Under the pieces are notes generated by a model. It worked only from the letters and a program-made list of their open reading frames with translations, was not told the DNA's origin and searched no databases. A DNA stretch of 64,000 nt, taken from positions 52,976,001 through 53,040,000 of the forward strand of contig CANTUV010000024.1 in the NCBI GenBank assembly GCA_947685225.1. The letters run 5' to 3'. The position numbers and the translations under genes were made by a program. Positions 45,481 through 57,269 of this stretch are shown here, piece by piece. Every line of letters begins with the position of its first letter. Position 1 is the stretch's first letter. Origin of the DNA: Garcia nutans (taxonomy: Eukaryota; Streptophyta; Magnoliopsida; Malpighiales; Euphorbiaceae).

Positions 45481-46397
45481 CTAATCAAATGAATGTGGAA
45501 GATCATTAAGCTATGAATTATATCAATTGTGTTTTGCCCTAATTGCATTGTTGAGGTTTAGCAATGTTGTTATGCACTTTGAATGGTAATGTGTTTCATG
45601 AGTAATGTATATTGAAATGTTGTATCAAAGATGAAATGATAATTCAAATAAGACATGATATGAGACAATGCCATTGTGTTTGGCTATGATGAATGATGCT
45701 ATATGAGATATAATGTGATCATGGATGAGATAAATATACACTTGAATAATGAAGTGTTATATTGTGAAATGAAATGTGAAGCCATTGTTATTGGCTAATG
45801 TGATTCAATGGAAATAAATGAGGCATGTTTGCCTAAATGATAATGAGAATTGAAATGAAATCTAAATGAATTGTGTGGCTAATGTGTTATTCCATTTTCA
45901 GAGTTTGTTGTTGGTGGCATGCCTAATAAGTGTAACAATCTCTTGAAGTTAGGTTGGATTGGATCCTTAAAGCCTAATTGAGATGTTACCACCCTTGAAG
46001 CTAGGTTGGATTAGTTCTTGAAGCCAAGTTGGGTAGAAGCTTAGCATGCTTTGCTCCCCTTGAAGCTTGGTTGAACTTGATCCTTGAAGCCTAGTTGGGT
46101 ATATGATATTGATAAATGTGATAACAAACCAAAGCATTAACTCTGAAAATTGAATTGCATATTAGTGTGTCTTGGGCCCATGCTTGTCTTTGTTTAGTGT
46201 TGTTTATGGATTGTTTAATGATTAGTTAATGAAGTATGAGAAAAGATGTTGAAATGTGATATGCACATATTTATATGTTGAATTATGAAATGTAAAGGTA
46301 TGATGTTAGCTTTGCATTTAAGTGGTTACATGTATAATATGATTTGAGAATTGACATTGTATTGTATTAAAGCATATCAATAGCATGTTTTATCTTA

Positions 46398-46435
46398 CTA
46401 AGCCGTTGGCTTAGCGCGATAGTGTTTAATCGCGC
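46398..46435 (+). other. Conserved tandem hairpin, 5' LTR of E
   Basis: CTAAGCC/GGCTTAG with loop GTT, then CGCGAT/ATCGCG with an 8-nt loop of different sequence from the LTR at 1-2273. The stems are conserved while the second loop varies. The identical copy in the 3' LTR is at 53741-53778. Confidence 0.7.
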
Positions 46436-46837
46436 AGGTAATAGAGTTGATAGAGTTGAACTCGGTAGTTCTTCAAGACCAAGTGAGAGTAGACCTTGAG
46501 GAATCCATTTTTGGGAGCTTAAAGATCAAAGCAGACTTGCCAATCATGTATACTTCTTTATATTTTGTAAAGAAATGTTTAATGTGTAAATATGTAATTA
46601 TTTTATAACTTCCGCTGTGTAATATTTAAATGTATATATATATAACTAATATGTTTTGTTTTATAAGTAAATGACCTATTTTTCTATAATGAATAATGAT
46701 AAGGGTATTGAATCAAATTGAAAGTGTTTTTTTTTTAATATAAAGGAAACCGTAGCATCCCTATGTTTGGTGCACTTATGCTACATTGTTGTGGTTGTAG
46801 TGTGTGTGCATTGGATATGGGAGTGTTACAATTGTTT

Positions 46838-46849
46838 TGGTATCAGAGC
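46838..46849 (+). other. Primer-binding site of element E (tRNA-iMet)
   Basis: TGGTATCAGAGC is the complement of the 3' end of plant initiator tRNA-Met. It starts 8 bases after the 5' LTR. This primes minus-strand DNA synthesis. Confidence 0.95.
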
Positions 46850-46996
46850 CAGATTCTCAACCTAGGTAAAATGTAAGGAAAAGAATATTTTTACTTAAAA
46901 AAAAAAGTGAATTTCTGAATAACATAAATGTTTATGATTGGCAGTCTTTGATCTTTAATAAGACATCATCTGCTGTGTTTGCAGATATAGGTAGTA

Positions 46997-49900
46997 ATGG
47001 ATCCCCACTCACGGCAGTCAATTGAGGGAAGTGCGGAGAGTGTTGCTCCTGAGGAGGGAGCTAGGATTGATAGTGTTGAGGAGGCACCTGCTTCGGTGTC
47101 GGGTAGACCAGTTGGTGAGGATGTTCCGCCAGCTTGGTTCAGGAATATGATGGAAGTTATGAGACCAGCACCTGTGCAACCAGTGCCACCACCCCCTCAG
47201 CCTTCAGTATCAGTGAGGCACTATGATAAGCTAAGGAAATATGGAGCAGAGGATTTCTTTGGTACAGTTGATCCAGCTGAGGCAGAACAGTGGCTTGATA
47301 GAGTTCAGAGGGTATTTGTTCAGTTGCAAGCCACCCCTGAGGAAAAGTTTGACTATGCAAGATCTTTGCTACAAAAGGATGCATATAGTTGGTGGAAAAC
47401 AGTGCCCCATTCTATGGATGATCCACCAACTTTGTCATATGCTGACTTTTTGAGAGAATTTGAATTGAAGTATACTCCAAGGGAGTATAAAGATGGGAAG
47501 AAAAGAGAGTTTTTAGATTTGAGGCAGGATCACCGGACCGTGACAGAGTATGAGGTTGAATTTATCCGGTTGAGTGAGTATGCTGGGGGAATTATAGTTG
47601 ATGAGATTGATAGATGCAGGAGATTTGAGGAGGGATTGCGGCCTTCTCTTATGTGTCATGTGGCTGGATCCAGATATACTGATTTTTCCCAGCTTGTGGC
47701 AGCAGCTCGCAGTGTGGAGAGAGCTCAAGTTATTGCAGCTGCTTCAGAGGAAGAGACTAGAGTTAGGAGGCCCCAGTTTGAGGCAGGGTCTTCTTTTGCG
47801 AAGAGAGGAAAAGGGAGTTTTATTCCTCGGGTTGGTAGGAGTCAGAGGCCTACGGGTAGGTCAGTGCAGTCTCAGAGGCAGAGATTTAGACCTGCAGCTT
47901 CAGTGGCTAGTGCTCCAACTCCAATGACTCAGAGATCTACTTACCCCATCTGCATTCATTGTGGGAGGCCACATGGTGGTCCTTGTTGGAAAGCAGGGGT
48001 AGCGGGAGTTTGTTTTAGGTGTGGGTCACCTGATCACTTTGTGAGAGATTGCTCTGAGAGGCAAGAGCAGGTGTCAGTTGATACTGCAGCTTCTCGGCCC
48101 AGTGTGAGGGGAGGTCGAGGAAGCAGGGGCTTTGGCAGAGGAGGCAGAGTTGGGTTCAGTTCCAGAGGAGGTTCTGCATCCAGAGAGAATAGACCAGAGA
48201 AGGTGGGATCTTCTCAGAGGATTTATGTGATGCAGAGGCAGCCTGATGCATCGGCAGTCATAGCTGGTACTTTTTCTTTATTTGATACTCCAGTACTTGC
48301 TTTGATTGATCCGGGTTCCACCCATTCTTATATGAGTGCATCTATTTTGCCTGTTTTTGATGTGCATGCTGAGTCCCTAGGATTTGATGTGTTAGTGACA
48401 AATCCGTTAGGGCATAGTGTGGTTGTGAGTAAGGTGCACCGAGATAGTGCAGTAAGGGTGCAAGGTGAGGAGTTCCTTAGAGACTTGATTGAGATGCCAT
48501 TTAAGGAATATGATGTGATCTTAGGAATGGATTGGCTATCTCGACATGGAGCTATGGTGGATTGTAAAAAGAAAATTGTTTCTTTGAGGACTGTTGATGG
48601 TAGAGAAGTGTTAGTATCTAATGAGCAGGAACAGCTAGCCTCCTTATTTGTTTCAGCTGTTGCAGCTAGGAGATTGATTAGAAAGGGGTGTGAAGCCTAT
48701 CTTGCTCATGTGGTGGATACTAGAGTGAAGGGTTCTCCCATTGATAGCATTGCCACAGTTGCTGAGTTTCCAGATGTTTTTCCAGATGAGTTGCCAGGAT
48801 TGCCTCCTGAGAGAGAGGTGGAGTTTGGTATTGAATTGTTGCCTGGTACCACTCCTATCTCGATTACTCCTTACAGAATGGCACCAGCAGAATTAAGGGA
48901 GTTGAAAGTACAATTACAGGAGTTATTGGACAAAGGATTTATTCGCCCCAGTGTTTCTCCTTGGGGAGCTCCTGTGCTATTTGTGAAGAAGAAAGATGGT
49001 ACTATGAGGTTGTGTATCGACTATAGGCAATTGAACAAAGTGACTATTAAAAATAAATATCCTTTGCCTAGAATTGATGATCTCTTTGATCAGTTGAAGG
49101 GTGCAGCTGTGTTTTCTAAAATTGATCTGAGATCTGGGTACCATCAGCTAAGAGTCAGAGCTAAGGATGTTTCGAAGACAGCTTTTCGGACCAGGTATGG
49201 GCATTATGAGTTTTTAGTTATGCCTTTTGGTCTGACGAATGCACCTGCAGCTTTTATGGATTTGATGAATAGGGTGTTTAGGCCCTATCTGGATCAGTTT
49301 GTAGTGGTCTTCATCGATGATATTCTGGTATATTCGCGGAATGAAGAGGAACATGATATGCATCTGCGAATTGTGTTGCAGATTTTGAGAGAGAAGCAGT
49401 TGTTTGCCAAATTGTCGAAGTGTGAGTTCTGGTTGGATCAAGTAGCTTTTCTCGGACATATTGTTTCTGCAGAAGGCATCAGAGTTGATTCGAGCAAAGT
49501 TGAAGCTATTCTGAATTGGAGTCCACCCAAGTCGGTGACAGAGGTTAGAAGTTTTCTGGGTTTGGCAGGCTATTACCGGCGATTTGTAAAAGGGTTTTCT
49601 CTGATAGCTACTCCACTCACCAGATTGCTTCGTAAGGGAGTGAGGTTTTTGTGGACGGATCAGTGTCAGGCGAGCTTTGAGCAGTTGAGAGATATGTTAA
49701 CTCAAGCGCCTGTTCTTACTTTACCTGTGGAAGGCAAACCATATGTGATCTACAGTGATGCTTCACATAGAGGTTTGGGGTGTGTATTGATGCAGGAAGG
49801 GAAAGTTATAGCTTATGCATCTAGACAGTTGAAACCGCATGAGCTTAATTATCCTACCCATGATTTGGAATTGGCTGCCATTGTATTTGCATTGAAAATT

Positions 49901-51640
49901 TGGCGTCACTATCTGTTTGGGGAGAAATGTTTCATCTACACTGATCACAAGAGTTTGAAGTATTTGGGTGTCCAGAAAGAGCTCAATCTTCGTCAGAGGA
50001 GATGGTTAGAATTGATTAAAGACTACGACTGCTTGATTGACTATCATCCAGGTAAAGCAAATGTTGTTGCTGATGCCTTGAGTCGGAAGTCTGTAGCTGG
50101 TTTAACTGTGTATTCGCTCTCGTTGCTTGTTGAGTTGAGAGCATTGCATGTCAGTTTTGTACCTTGTGATGATGGTGCATTGTTGGCACAGTTGCAATTG
50201 AAGCCAGTTTTGCTAGATCAGATTAAAGAGGCTCAGATGACGGATATGAAGATTCAAAAGATTATTTCAGATTGCAAAAATGAAAAATCTAGAGATTTTG
50301 TTGTGAAAAGTGATGGGAGTCTCTGGTTCAAGAGCAGATTGTGTGTACCCGATGATGCTGTTTTGAAAAAGGTCATTTTGGAAGAAGCTCATCAGTCGAT
50401 GTTTGCTATGCATCCGGGTAATACGAAGATGTATCATGATTTGAGACAGCATTATTGGTGGATTGGGTTGAAAAGAGACATTGCTGAGTTTGTATCGAAA
50501 TGTCTCACTTGTCAGAAGGTTAAAGCAGAGCACCAAGTTCCAACCGGGTTGTTGCAACCGTTGTCAGTACCAAAATGGAAGTGGGAAAGAGTGACAATGG
50601 ATTTTGTGTCTGGTTTGCCATTGACACAAAAGAAGCATGATGCTATATGGGTGATTGTGGATAGATTGACTAAAACAGCTCATTTCCTTCCGGTGCGGAT
50701 GGATTACTCTTTGGAGAGGTTGGCTGAGCTGTATATCCATGAGATTGTGAAACTGCATGGTGTTCCAACTTCTTTAGTGTCTGATCGAGATCCCAGGTTT
50801 ACTTCAAGATTTTGGAAGAGTTTGTTTAGTGCTTTGGGTTCTCGACTGCACTTCAGCACTGCTTTTCATCCACAGACGGATGGACAGTCAGAGAGAGTGA
50901 TACAGATTCTTGAGGACATGTTGAGGAGCTGTGTCATCGATTTCTCTGGAAGTTGGGACAGATTTCTACCGCTTGTGGAGTTTGCTTACAACAACAGTCA
51001 CCAATCCAGCATTGGTATGGCACAATTTGAAGCATTGTATGGTAGACGGTGCAGGACACCTCTTTGTTGGAGTGAACTTGGTGAAGGTAAAATAATTGGC
51101 CCTGATTTGATTCAAGAAACTGAAGAAAAAGTAAAGTTGATTCGAGGCAGGTTAAAAGCAGCTTCAGACCGACAGAAGTCTTATGCAGATCTGAAAAGGA
51201 GAGACATAGAGTTTAATGTTGGAGATAAGGTATTTTTGAAAGTATCTCCTTGGAAGAAGATTTTGAGGTTCGGTCGGAAAGGGAAATTGAGTCCTCGATT
51301 CATTGGGCCATATGAAGTGTTAGAAAGAGTTGGGCCAGTGGCGTATCGACTTGCTTTGCCACCTGAGTTGGATCGTATTCATAATGTGTTTCATGTTTCT
51401 ATGTTGAGGAGATATAGGTCGGATCCATCTCATGTGTTGCCATTTGAATCTATTGAGGTGAGCCCAGACTTGACATTTGAAGAGGAACCAGTTGCTATCT
51501 TGGCACGAGAAGTGAAAGAGTTGAGGAACAAGAGTGTACCATTGGTGAAAGTGCTATGGAAGAATCATGGAAAAGAAGAAGCAACTTGGGAAAGTGAGCA
51601 ATTTATGCAAGAGCAGTATCCGCAGTTGTTTCAGCTTTGA
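46997..51640 (+). CDS. Gag-pol polyprotein of chromovirus E, intact
   Basis: 1547 aa in one open frame from an ATG shortly after the leader. Order: gag domain (about residues 75-215, with YARSLLQKDAYSWWKTV); arginine/glycine-rich linker; zinc knuckle CFRCGSPDHFVRDC (339-352); aspartic protease with D438 in LIDPGSTHSY; reverse transcriptase with catalytic D774-D775 in FIDDILVYS; RNase H starting at VIYSDASHRGLGCV; integrase with HHCC zinc domain (KCLTCQK), then D1202, D1263 and E1299 (spacing 60 and 35); and a C-terminal chromodomain (VKVLWKNHGKEEATWES, about 1500-1540). All key residues are present. The chromodomain is thought to steer integration to heterochromatin, which fits the nested location. 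The polyprotein would be cut by its own protease. No stop or frameshift is seen. Confidence 0.97.
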   Translation: MDPHSRQSIEGSAESVAPEEGARIDSVEEAPASVSGRPVGEDVPPAWFRNMMEVMRPAPVQPVPPPPQPSVSVRHYDKLRKYGAEDFFGTVDPAEAEQWLDRVQRVFVQLQATPEEKFDYARSLLQKDAYSWWKTVPHSMDDPPTLSYADFLREFELKYTPREYKDGKKREFLDLRQDHRTVTEYEVEFIRLSEYAGGIIVDEIDRCRRFEEGLRPSLMCHVAGSRYTDFSQLVAAARSVERAQVIAAASEEETRVRRPQFEAGSSFAKRGKGSFIPRVGRSQRPTGRSVQSQRQRFRPAASVASAPTPMTQRSTYPICIHCGRPHGGPCWKAGVAGVCFRCGSPDHFVRDCSERQEQVSVDTAASRPSVRGGRGSRGFGRGGRVGFSSRGGSASRENRPEKVGSSQRIYVMQRQPDASAVIAGTFSLFDTPVLALIDPGSTHSYMSASILPVFDVHAESLGFDVLVTNPLGHSVVVSKVHRDSAVRVQGEEFLRDLIEMPFKEYDVILGMDWLSRHGAMVDCKKKIVSLRTVDGREVLVSNEQEQLASLFVSAVAARRLIRKGCEAYLAHVVDTRVKGSPIDSIATVAEFPDVFPDELPGLPPEREVEFGIELLPGTTPISITPYRMAPAELRELKVQLQELLDKGFIRPSVSPWGAPVLFVKKKDGTMRLCIDYRQLNKVTIKNKYPLPRIDDLFDQLKGAAVFSKIDLRSGYHQLRVRAKDVSKTAFRTRYGHYEFLVMPFGLTNAPAAFMDLMNRVFRPYLDQFVVVFIDDILVYSRNEEEHDMHLRIVLQILREKQLFAKLSKCEFWLDQVAFLGHIVSAEGIRVDSSKVEAILNWSPPKSVTEVRSFLGLAGYYRRFVKGFSLIATPLTRLLRKGVRFLWTDQCQASFEQLRDMLTQAPVLTLPVEGKPYVIYSDASHRGLGCVLMQEGKVIAYASRQLKPHELNYPTHDLELAAIVFALKIWRHYLFGEKCFIYTDHKSLKYLGVQKELNLRQRRWLELIKDYDCLIDYHPGKANVVADALSRKSVAGLTVYSLSLLVELRALHVSFVPCDDGALLAQLQLKPVLLDQIKEAQMTDMKIQKIISDCKNEKSRDFVVKSDGSLWFKSRLCVPDDAVLKKVILEEAHQSMFAMHPGNTKMYHDLRQHYWWIGLKRDIAEFVSKCLTCQKVKAEHQVPTGLLQPLSVPKWKWERVTMDFVSGLPLTQKKHDAIWVIVDRLTKTAHFLPVRMDYSLERLAELYIHEIVKLHGVPTSLVSDRDPRFTSRFWKSLFSALGSRLHFSTAFHPQTDGQSERVIQILEDMLRSCVIDFSGSWDRFLPLVEFAYNNSHQSSIGMAQFEALYGRRCRTPLCWSELGEGKIIGPDLIQETEEKVKLIRGRLKAASDRQKSYADLKRRDIEFNVGDKVFLKVSPWKKILRFGRKGKLSPRFIGPYEVLERVGPVAYRLALPPELDRIHNVFHVSMLRRYRSDPSHVLPFESIEVSPDLTFEEEPVAILAREVKELRNKSVPLVKVLWKNHGKEEATWESEQFMQEQYPQLFQL

Positions 51641-51673
51641 TATCAGGTAATTTCGAGGACGAAATTTCTTTTT

Positions 51674-51686
51674 AGAGGGGGAGAAT
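51674..51686 (+). other. Polypurine tract of element E
   Basis: AGAGGGGGAGAAT directly before the 3' LTR; it primes plus-strand DNA synthesis. The same tract occurs inverted next to the LTR of F at 62855-62870 and, in decayed form, at 28969. Confidence 0.9.
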
Positions 51687-54174
51687 TGTAATATCCTCAT
51701 TTATGCCCTAGAAGTTTTGCATATTGTTGTTGTTGTTATTGTTATATATTGGATTGAATGTATATGATGGGATAAGAAAAGAAATTGGGAGGAGAATGCT
51801 TGTGTATATGTGTATTGGGAAAGATTTAGGGTTTAGAGAGAATGGTATATGTTGTGTATATGATGATATATATAACATATAAATTGGTCAAATGAAGAGT
51901 CAAAGTGTTGGTTAAGTGGAAGAAGATATTTTTGTGTTAAGTGTGTAATTACATATAAGGGCTTAGATAAGACAAAAAGTTAGTTATATGATTGAGGGCA
52001 TTTTGGTATTTGCTTGGATAAGAATACTTGGTGGAGATTAAAAGCAAAAATTGACTTTGTGTCTTCATCATTTTCTTCTTTCTTCATGAAGTGGCCGGCT
52101 CTCCATTAACAAAAGGGAAAGATAAGTGTTCTTGATGCTAGAAGTGAATTGAAGAAGCAATCCAAGGTTTTGACAAAGGATTGGTGGAATTTCTTCTTCT
52201 AAGGTAAGTATTCTCTTGTTTTCTTTGTTTATTTGGAAGTTTTGTTGGAAGTGAATAAGGGTTTGGTGATTTTGTGATTTGGTGGGTTTGAGATGTGTTG
52301 TGTTGTGTTTTCAAGTGTTTAATTGATTTTAAGTTATGAGTTTAATTAGAGGTTGTTGTTGGAAATGGTGGAGATGTTGATTTGGAAGAATGGAGAAGAG
52401 TGTTGATTTAAGGGTTTTTGAGATGATATGTGTTTAATTGTTATATTAATGTGTTGTGAAGTAATTCTTGTGATGAAAATGTGTTAGAACATTGATTTTG
52501 TTCATTTGAAACATGTTATATGATGAATATTGTGTTTGAGTGAAATTGAGAAAGTGTTGGTTTTAGTTAAGGTTGTGTTGATGGGTGACACGGCCATATG
52601 CATTGGAGAGACACGGGCGTGTCAATTGATTGGGTTGGCTACTGCCTCTTTTCTTTTTAAGGACACGGGCGTGTTCATCAAATGGGTTGGGCGTGTCCTA
52701 CAAATGAATTACATATTGCTTTATACTTTGTTTCTTTTTACATTGTTTTGATTCTTCAAAGGTTCCATTGTTTCTAAACTTAAATATGAACATTATAAAC
52801 ATGTTTCAAACACAAGAATGATCTAATCAAATGAATGTGGAAGATCATTAAGCTATGAATTATATCAATTGTGTTTTGCCCTAATTGCATTGTTGAGGTT
52901 TAGCAATGTTGTTATGCACTTTGAATGGTAATGTGTTTCATGAGTAATGTATATTGAAATGTTGTATCAAAGATGAAATGATAATTCAAATAAGACATGA
53001 TATGAGACAATGCCATTGTGTTTGGCTATGATGAATGATGCTATATGAGATATAATGTGATCATGGATGAGATAAATATACACTTGAATAATGAAGTGTT
53101 ATATTGTGAAATGAAATGTGAAGCCATTGTTATTGGCTAATGTGATTCAATGGAAATAAATGAGGCATGTTTGCCTAAATGATAATGAGAATTGAGAATG
53201 AAATCTAAATGAATTGTGTGGCTAATGTGTTATTCCATTTTCAGAGTTTGTTGTTGGTGGCATGCCTAATAAGTGTAACAATCTCTTGAAGTTAGGTTGG
53301 ATTGGATCCTTGAAGCCTAATTGAGATGTTACCACCCTTGAAGCTAGGTTGGATTAGTTCTTGAAGCCAAGTTGGGTAGAAGCTTAGCATGCTTTGCTCC
53401 CCTTGAAGCTTGGTTGAACTTGATCCTTGAAGCCTAGTTGGGTATATGATATTGATAAATGTGATAACAAACCAAAGCATTAACTCTGAAAATTGAATTG
53501 CATATTAGTGTGTCTTGGGCCCATGCTTGTCTTTGTTTAGTGTTGTTTATGGATTGTTTAATGATTAGTTAATGAAGTATGAGAAAAGATGTTGAAATGT
53601 GATATGCACATATTTATATGTTGAATTATGAAATGTAAAGGTATGATGTTAGCTTTGCATTTAAGTGGTTACATGTATAATATGATTTGAGAATTGACAT
53701 TGTATTGTATTAAAGCATATCAATAGCATGTTTTATCTTACTAAGCCGTTGGCTTAGCGCGATAGTGTTTAATCGCGCAGGTAATAGAGTTGATAGAGTT
53801 GAACCCGGTAGTTCTTCAAGACCAAGTGAGAGTAGACCTTGAGGAATCCATTTTTGGGAGCTTAAAGATCAAAGCAGACTTGCCAATCATGTATACTTCT
53901 TTATATTTTGTAAAGAAATGTTTAATGTGTAAATATGTAATTATTTTATAACTTCCGCTGTGTAATATTTAAATGTATATATATATATAACTAATATGTT
54001 TTGTTTTATAAGTAAATGACCTATTTTTCTATAATGAATAATGATAAGGGTATTGAATCAAATTGAAAGTGTTCTTTTTTAATATAAAGGAAACCGTAGC
54101 ATCCCTATGTTTGGTGCACTTATGCTACATTGTTGTGGTTGTAGTGTGTGTGCATTGGATATGGGAGTGTTACA
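51687..54174 (+). repeat. 3' LTR of element E
   Basis: Begins TGTAATATCC and ends GTGTTACA. By eye it differs from the 5' LTR by about six substitutions, all transitions, and three small indels (one G near 53194, one TA unit in the run near 53978, one T near 54076), out of 2488 bp. This agrees with the length difference of 2 bp. Confidence 0.95.
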
Positions 54175-54179
54175 GTTCC

Positions 54180-55970
54180 GATATCGGATTTTACCTCTCG
54201 GTCCATCATCCAACATTCGAAGATCAATAGGTAGCTAATCTATCAACCTAACATTCAATACAATACAATCAACCAACAACAAAGTACATCAATGAAAATA
54301 TCAAATCAAGGCATTCAGTCAAATATACAACAAACACTAGGCATGAGTAATTTAGCTCAACATCATTAATTTAGAATAAAAATTCAACTCAATATAAATC
54401 AAATATAAATTGTTCATTGTAATACCAATTCTCTTAATACAACAACAATAATATTGAAATCAATTAAAAGAGAGAATAGAAAAACCCCTTGCGAAGACGC
54501 CAAGAGTAGGATTACTAGTCTTCCTCCTAGCTCCACCTAGATGTATGATGAAGAACTCAAACCCTCTTCAATTGTTGATTCCCCTTTGCATTATGGAATG
54601 GAGCTTTCTCAAGTCACCAAACCTTGGAATGGAGATTTCTCAAGTCACCAACCCTTTAATTGATTATGCCTTTGGAAGATGGAATGGAGCTTTCTCTAGT
54701 CACCAAACCTTTCAATGAAGCTTCTTCAACCTTCAAGAGTTTGTTAACCCAATTTATCCCAAAGAACCTCAAAGAACTTGTGTATGGAAGGTGGAGAAGA
54801 TGGAGAGGATAGAAATGTAGGATGAGGATAATGACCCAAGGGAGAGTGTCACTCTCTCCCTCCAAAAACGTTTTTACTTTCTTTCCTCTCCTTCTCTTTT
54901 TAATTCCTTCAAAATTCCAAACCCATGCTTGCCAACTCACCACACTTACTCTTGTCTCCCACCTTCTCTTTGTTAAATATTTCTTTCCATCAATTAGGCA
55001 CCCCTTTTTCTTTGGTCTTTGTCCCCCACTTCATGCAAAATAATTCAAATATTCAAGGTTGACCACGGGTGACACGGCCAAGCTCCTGGCCATGTCATGT
55101 GACATGGCCAATGGCTTGGCCATGTCTCTTGCCAGTGTCGTCTTTTGCCTTCTTTCTTTTCTTTGTTCTCAAGTGGTGACACGGCCAAGTTCCTGGCCGT
55201 GTCATGTGACATGGCCAGTGGCTTAGCCTTCTACCTTCTTTCTTTTCTTTATTCTTTGGATTTTGCTCCTTAGGTGAGACACGACCAATGGCATGGCCGT
55301 GTCTCTTGCCAATTTCAGTCACTGCTTCATTTTCTTTGAGGGACACGGCAAAGATAAGGGTGACTTGGCCATGTCTACCAATTTTTCCTTGGACACGGCC
55401 AAGCTTCAAGCGACATAGCCGAGCTTCGAGCAACATGGGCAGAGACATGGTCAAGATGGTGCTTGTGTTCAATACTACTTCTGTTTTCATATGATTTTAT
55501 TTTCTTAGTATGAAACACGACCAAGACAATGAGACATGGCCAAGCTTCAAGCAACATGGCCAAGATGATCAGACATGGGCGAAGACATGGCCAAGATGAG
55601 CAGACATGGCCAAGCTTCAAGCGACATGGCCATGTCATGTGAGTGTGTCAAGTACTGCCTATTTTCTTTTCTTCCATGGTTTCTTTGGTTTTGATCTTTA
55701 AGTGAGACACGGCCAGTGGTTTGGCTGTGTCTCATGGGTGTGTCAAGCTCTGCCTTGATTTTCTTTGAGGGGACATGGCCAAGCTTGATTTGGCTTGGCC
55801 ATGTCTTGTTTGATTCATGCTCTTCCTTCACTGTTTTGATCATCCAAGGGAGTTTTTGTACTTTAACCTAAAACAAACACTTAAAACAAACTTTAAACAA
55901 AAATCAAATGAAACATTAACTAAAAACACATAAAATCACACTAAAAATAAGTACACAAATGATCTAAACA
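54180..55970 (-). repeat. 3' LTR of Athila-like element D, inner part
   Basis: Continues the LTR interrupted at 44344. Together the two parts make an LTR of about 2250 bp that ends GATCTAAACA at 55970. The part at 55065-55800 is dense in GACACGG/GGCCGTGTC half-sites with CT-rich spacers (TACTGCC...TTTTCTTTTC). The short minus-strand frames in this array are products of the repeat and are not genes. Confidence 0.85.
55065..55800. repeat. Dense GACACGG/GGCCGTGTC array in D LTR
   Basis: More than ten facing half-site pairs of the form GACAYGGCCAAGC...GGCCRTGTC at uneven spacing, with partial tandem expansion around 55390-55630 (repeats of AGACATGGCCAAGCTTCAAG). The related fragment at 2390-3370 has a different copy number, so the array changes by unequal recombination. 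Confidence 0.8.
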
Positions 55971-57269
55971 AATACCCCACACTTAATTTCTTGCTTGTCC
56001 CCAAGCAAGGCTAAAATCAAAACACTAAAGAAGATAAATTTTGTTAAGTGCAAGAGTTATAAAAATGTTTCAAGACTTCCCTATCCCTAAATCCACAATC
56101 AATATCAAATCGAAAAAAATCAATTCCAATGCAATTAAGTGGCTTTCCATGCATAACCTATGTTGTCACTCCCTCACCAACTCTTAAAAGTGTTTGATCA
56201 TGGTGGTGTTTACACTCATAACAATCAATGAAAGATTATCGCCCTAAGCTTGCTTATCAATCAAATCTCCACCACCTAATTACAACCAATCATCAATCAA
56301 AAGGTCTTTCTTTGGTTGTAATGGGGCTAAGGGAAAGGTATGAAATTTAGGCAATGTGAGCTTAATCATTAAGTTCAAGAGCACTTCAAGAATAAAATAA
56401 TCGATCATAAGTATAACCCAACAATCCCAAAACACCTTCCTCTCACCTACCCCTTGACATTAAAGATCTTTTCAAGGGAACTCACTTATTACATTTTGCA
56501 ATGATTATTCCCAAATATATTCCAACCCTTTCAACAAGAAAAATAATTATTCTTATCATTTTTTTATTTTTTTATTTTTTCTCTTTTTTTTATTTTGTAA
56601 CTAAAAAACATAATAGTTTGCAATCTTAAACCTACTAAATTTGACCCCACACTTAATTCAATGCAACACTCGATCATAAATGCTCTTAAAAAGCTCTTGA
56701 CCTAATGAAAGGGTAAGAGACAAAATAGCATGATTCAAAGTTAGTAGTGTTGTGAAAAAGAAAGAAAAGGAGAAACGAAATAGGCTCAAAATTTGCTAAC
56801 TAAGGTTGAATATAGGATTGGTCTTTTTAAGCCAAAGTGGGTTCACCTAATTGCCTTAATCATCTTGATGCCTAATTGAAATTTTTATGTAGTCTTAAAA
56901 TGCATGTCAAAGCAAGTTCTAGCATTTCATCAATCAAAGATGTTCACACGCAAAAAGAATAATAGGTTGATGGCTCAATTTCTCACTAGGTTAAAGGCAA
57001 TGCAAGGAAAAACCAACAAAATTGACAATAAGCACCAATTCTACTCAATTCTCAAATTCATGCTTCAAAAATTGAAAGGTCATCAATCAAAAATTTATAA
57101 CAATTGAACTTTCCAAAATTCATTTGTTCAAAGAAAAACATTAAAAACATTAACTAAACATAAGCAAAAATAACTTAAAAGTAAAAACACGAAATGCACC
57201 CCATACTTAATGATTCACATTGTCCTCAATGTGAGCATGCATAAACTAAGAGAGAGTTTAGATGAAACC
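55971..57269 (-). mobile_element. Non-coding 3' internal region of element D
   Basis: Begins with ATACCCCACACTTAATTTC (polypurine tract on the minus strand), then the phrase CTTGTCCCCAAGCAAG. A similar block occurs at 57197-57235 (CACCCCATACTTAATGATTC with TTGTCCTCAATGTGAG). These are the repeated G-rich tract phrases typical of Athila-type 3' regions. No gene is seen. A T-rich run lies at 56558-56595. Confidence 0.7.

Larger units (their letters stand above)
44345..46830 (+). repeat. 5' LTR of element E
   Basis: Begins TATAATATCC (the second base is changed from the expected TG) and ends GTGTTACA. Contains two GACACGG...GGCGTGTC pairs (45243-45358), CAGAGTT inverted-repeat arms (45879-45905 and 46138-46165) and the tandem hairpin (46398-46435). 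It should hold the promoter and poly(A) signal, but no single TATA motif can be chosen among the AT-rich runs. Confidence 0.93.
44345..54174 (+). mobile_element. Complete chromovirus E (Del/Tekay-like), TSD GTTCC
   Basis: A full 9830-bp element. 5' LTR 44345-46830 (2486 bp), primer-binding site 46838, single gag-pol ORF 46997-51640, polypurine tract 51674-51686, 3' LTR 51687-54174 (2488 bp). Perfect 5-bp target duplications GTTCC lie at 44340-44344 and 54175-54179. The C-terminal chromodomain, the tRNA-iMet primer site and the LTRs near 2.5 kb point to the Del/Tekay clade. It inserted into the 3' LTR of D. With an intact ORF and near-identical LTRs it is the youngest full element here and may be active. 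Confidence 0.95.
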
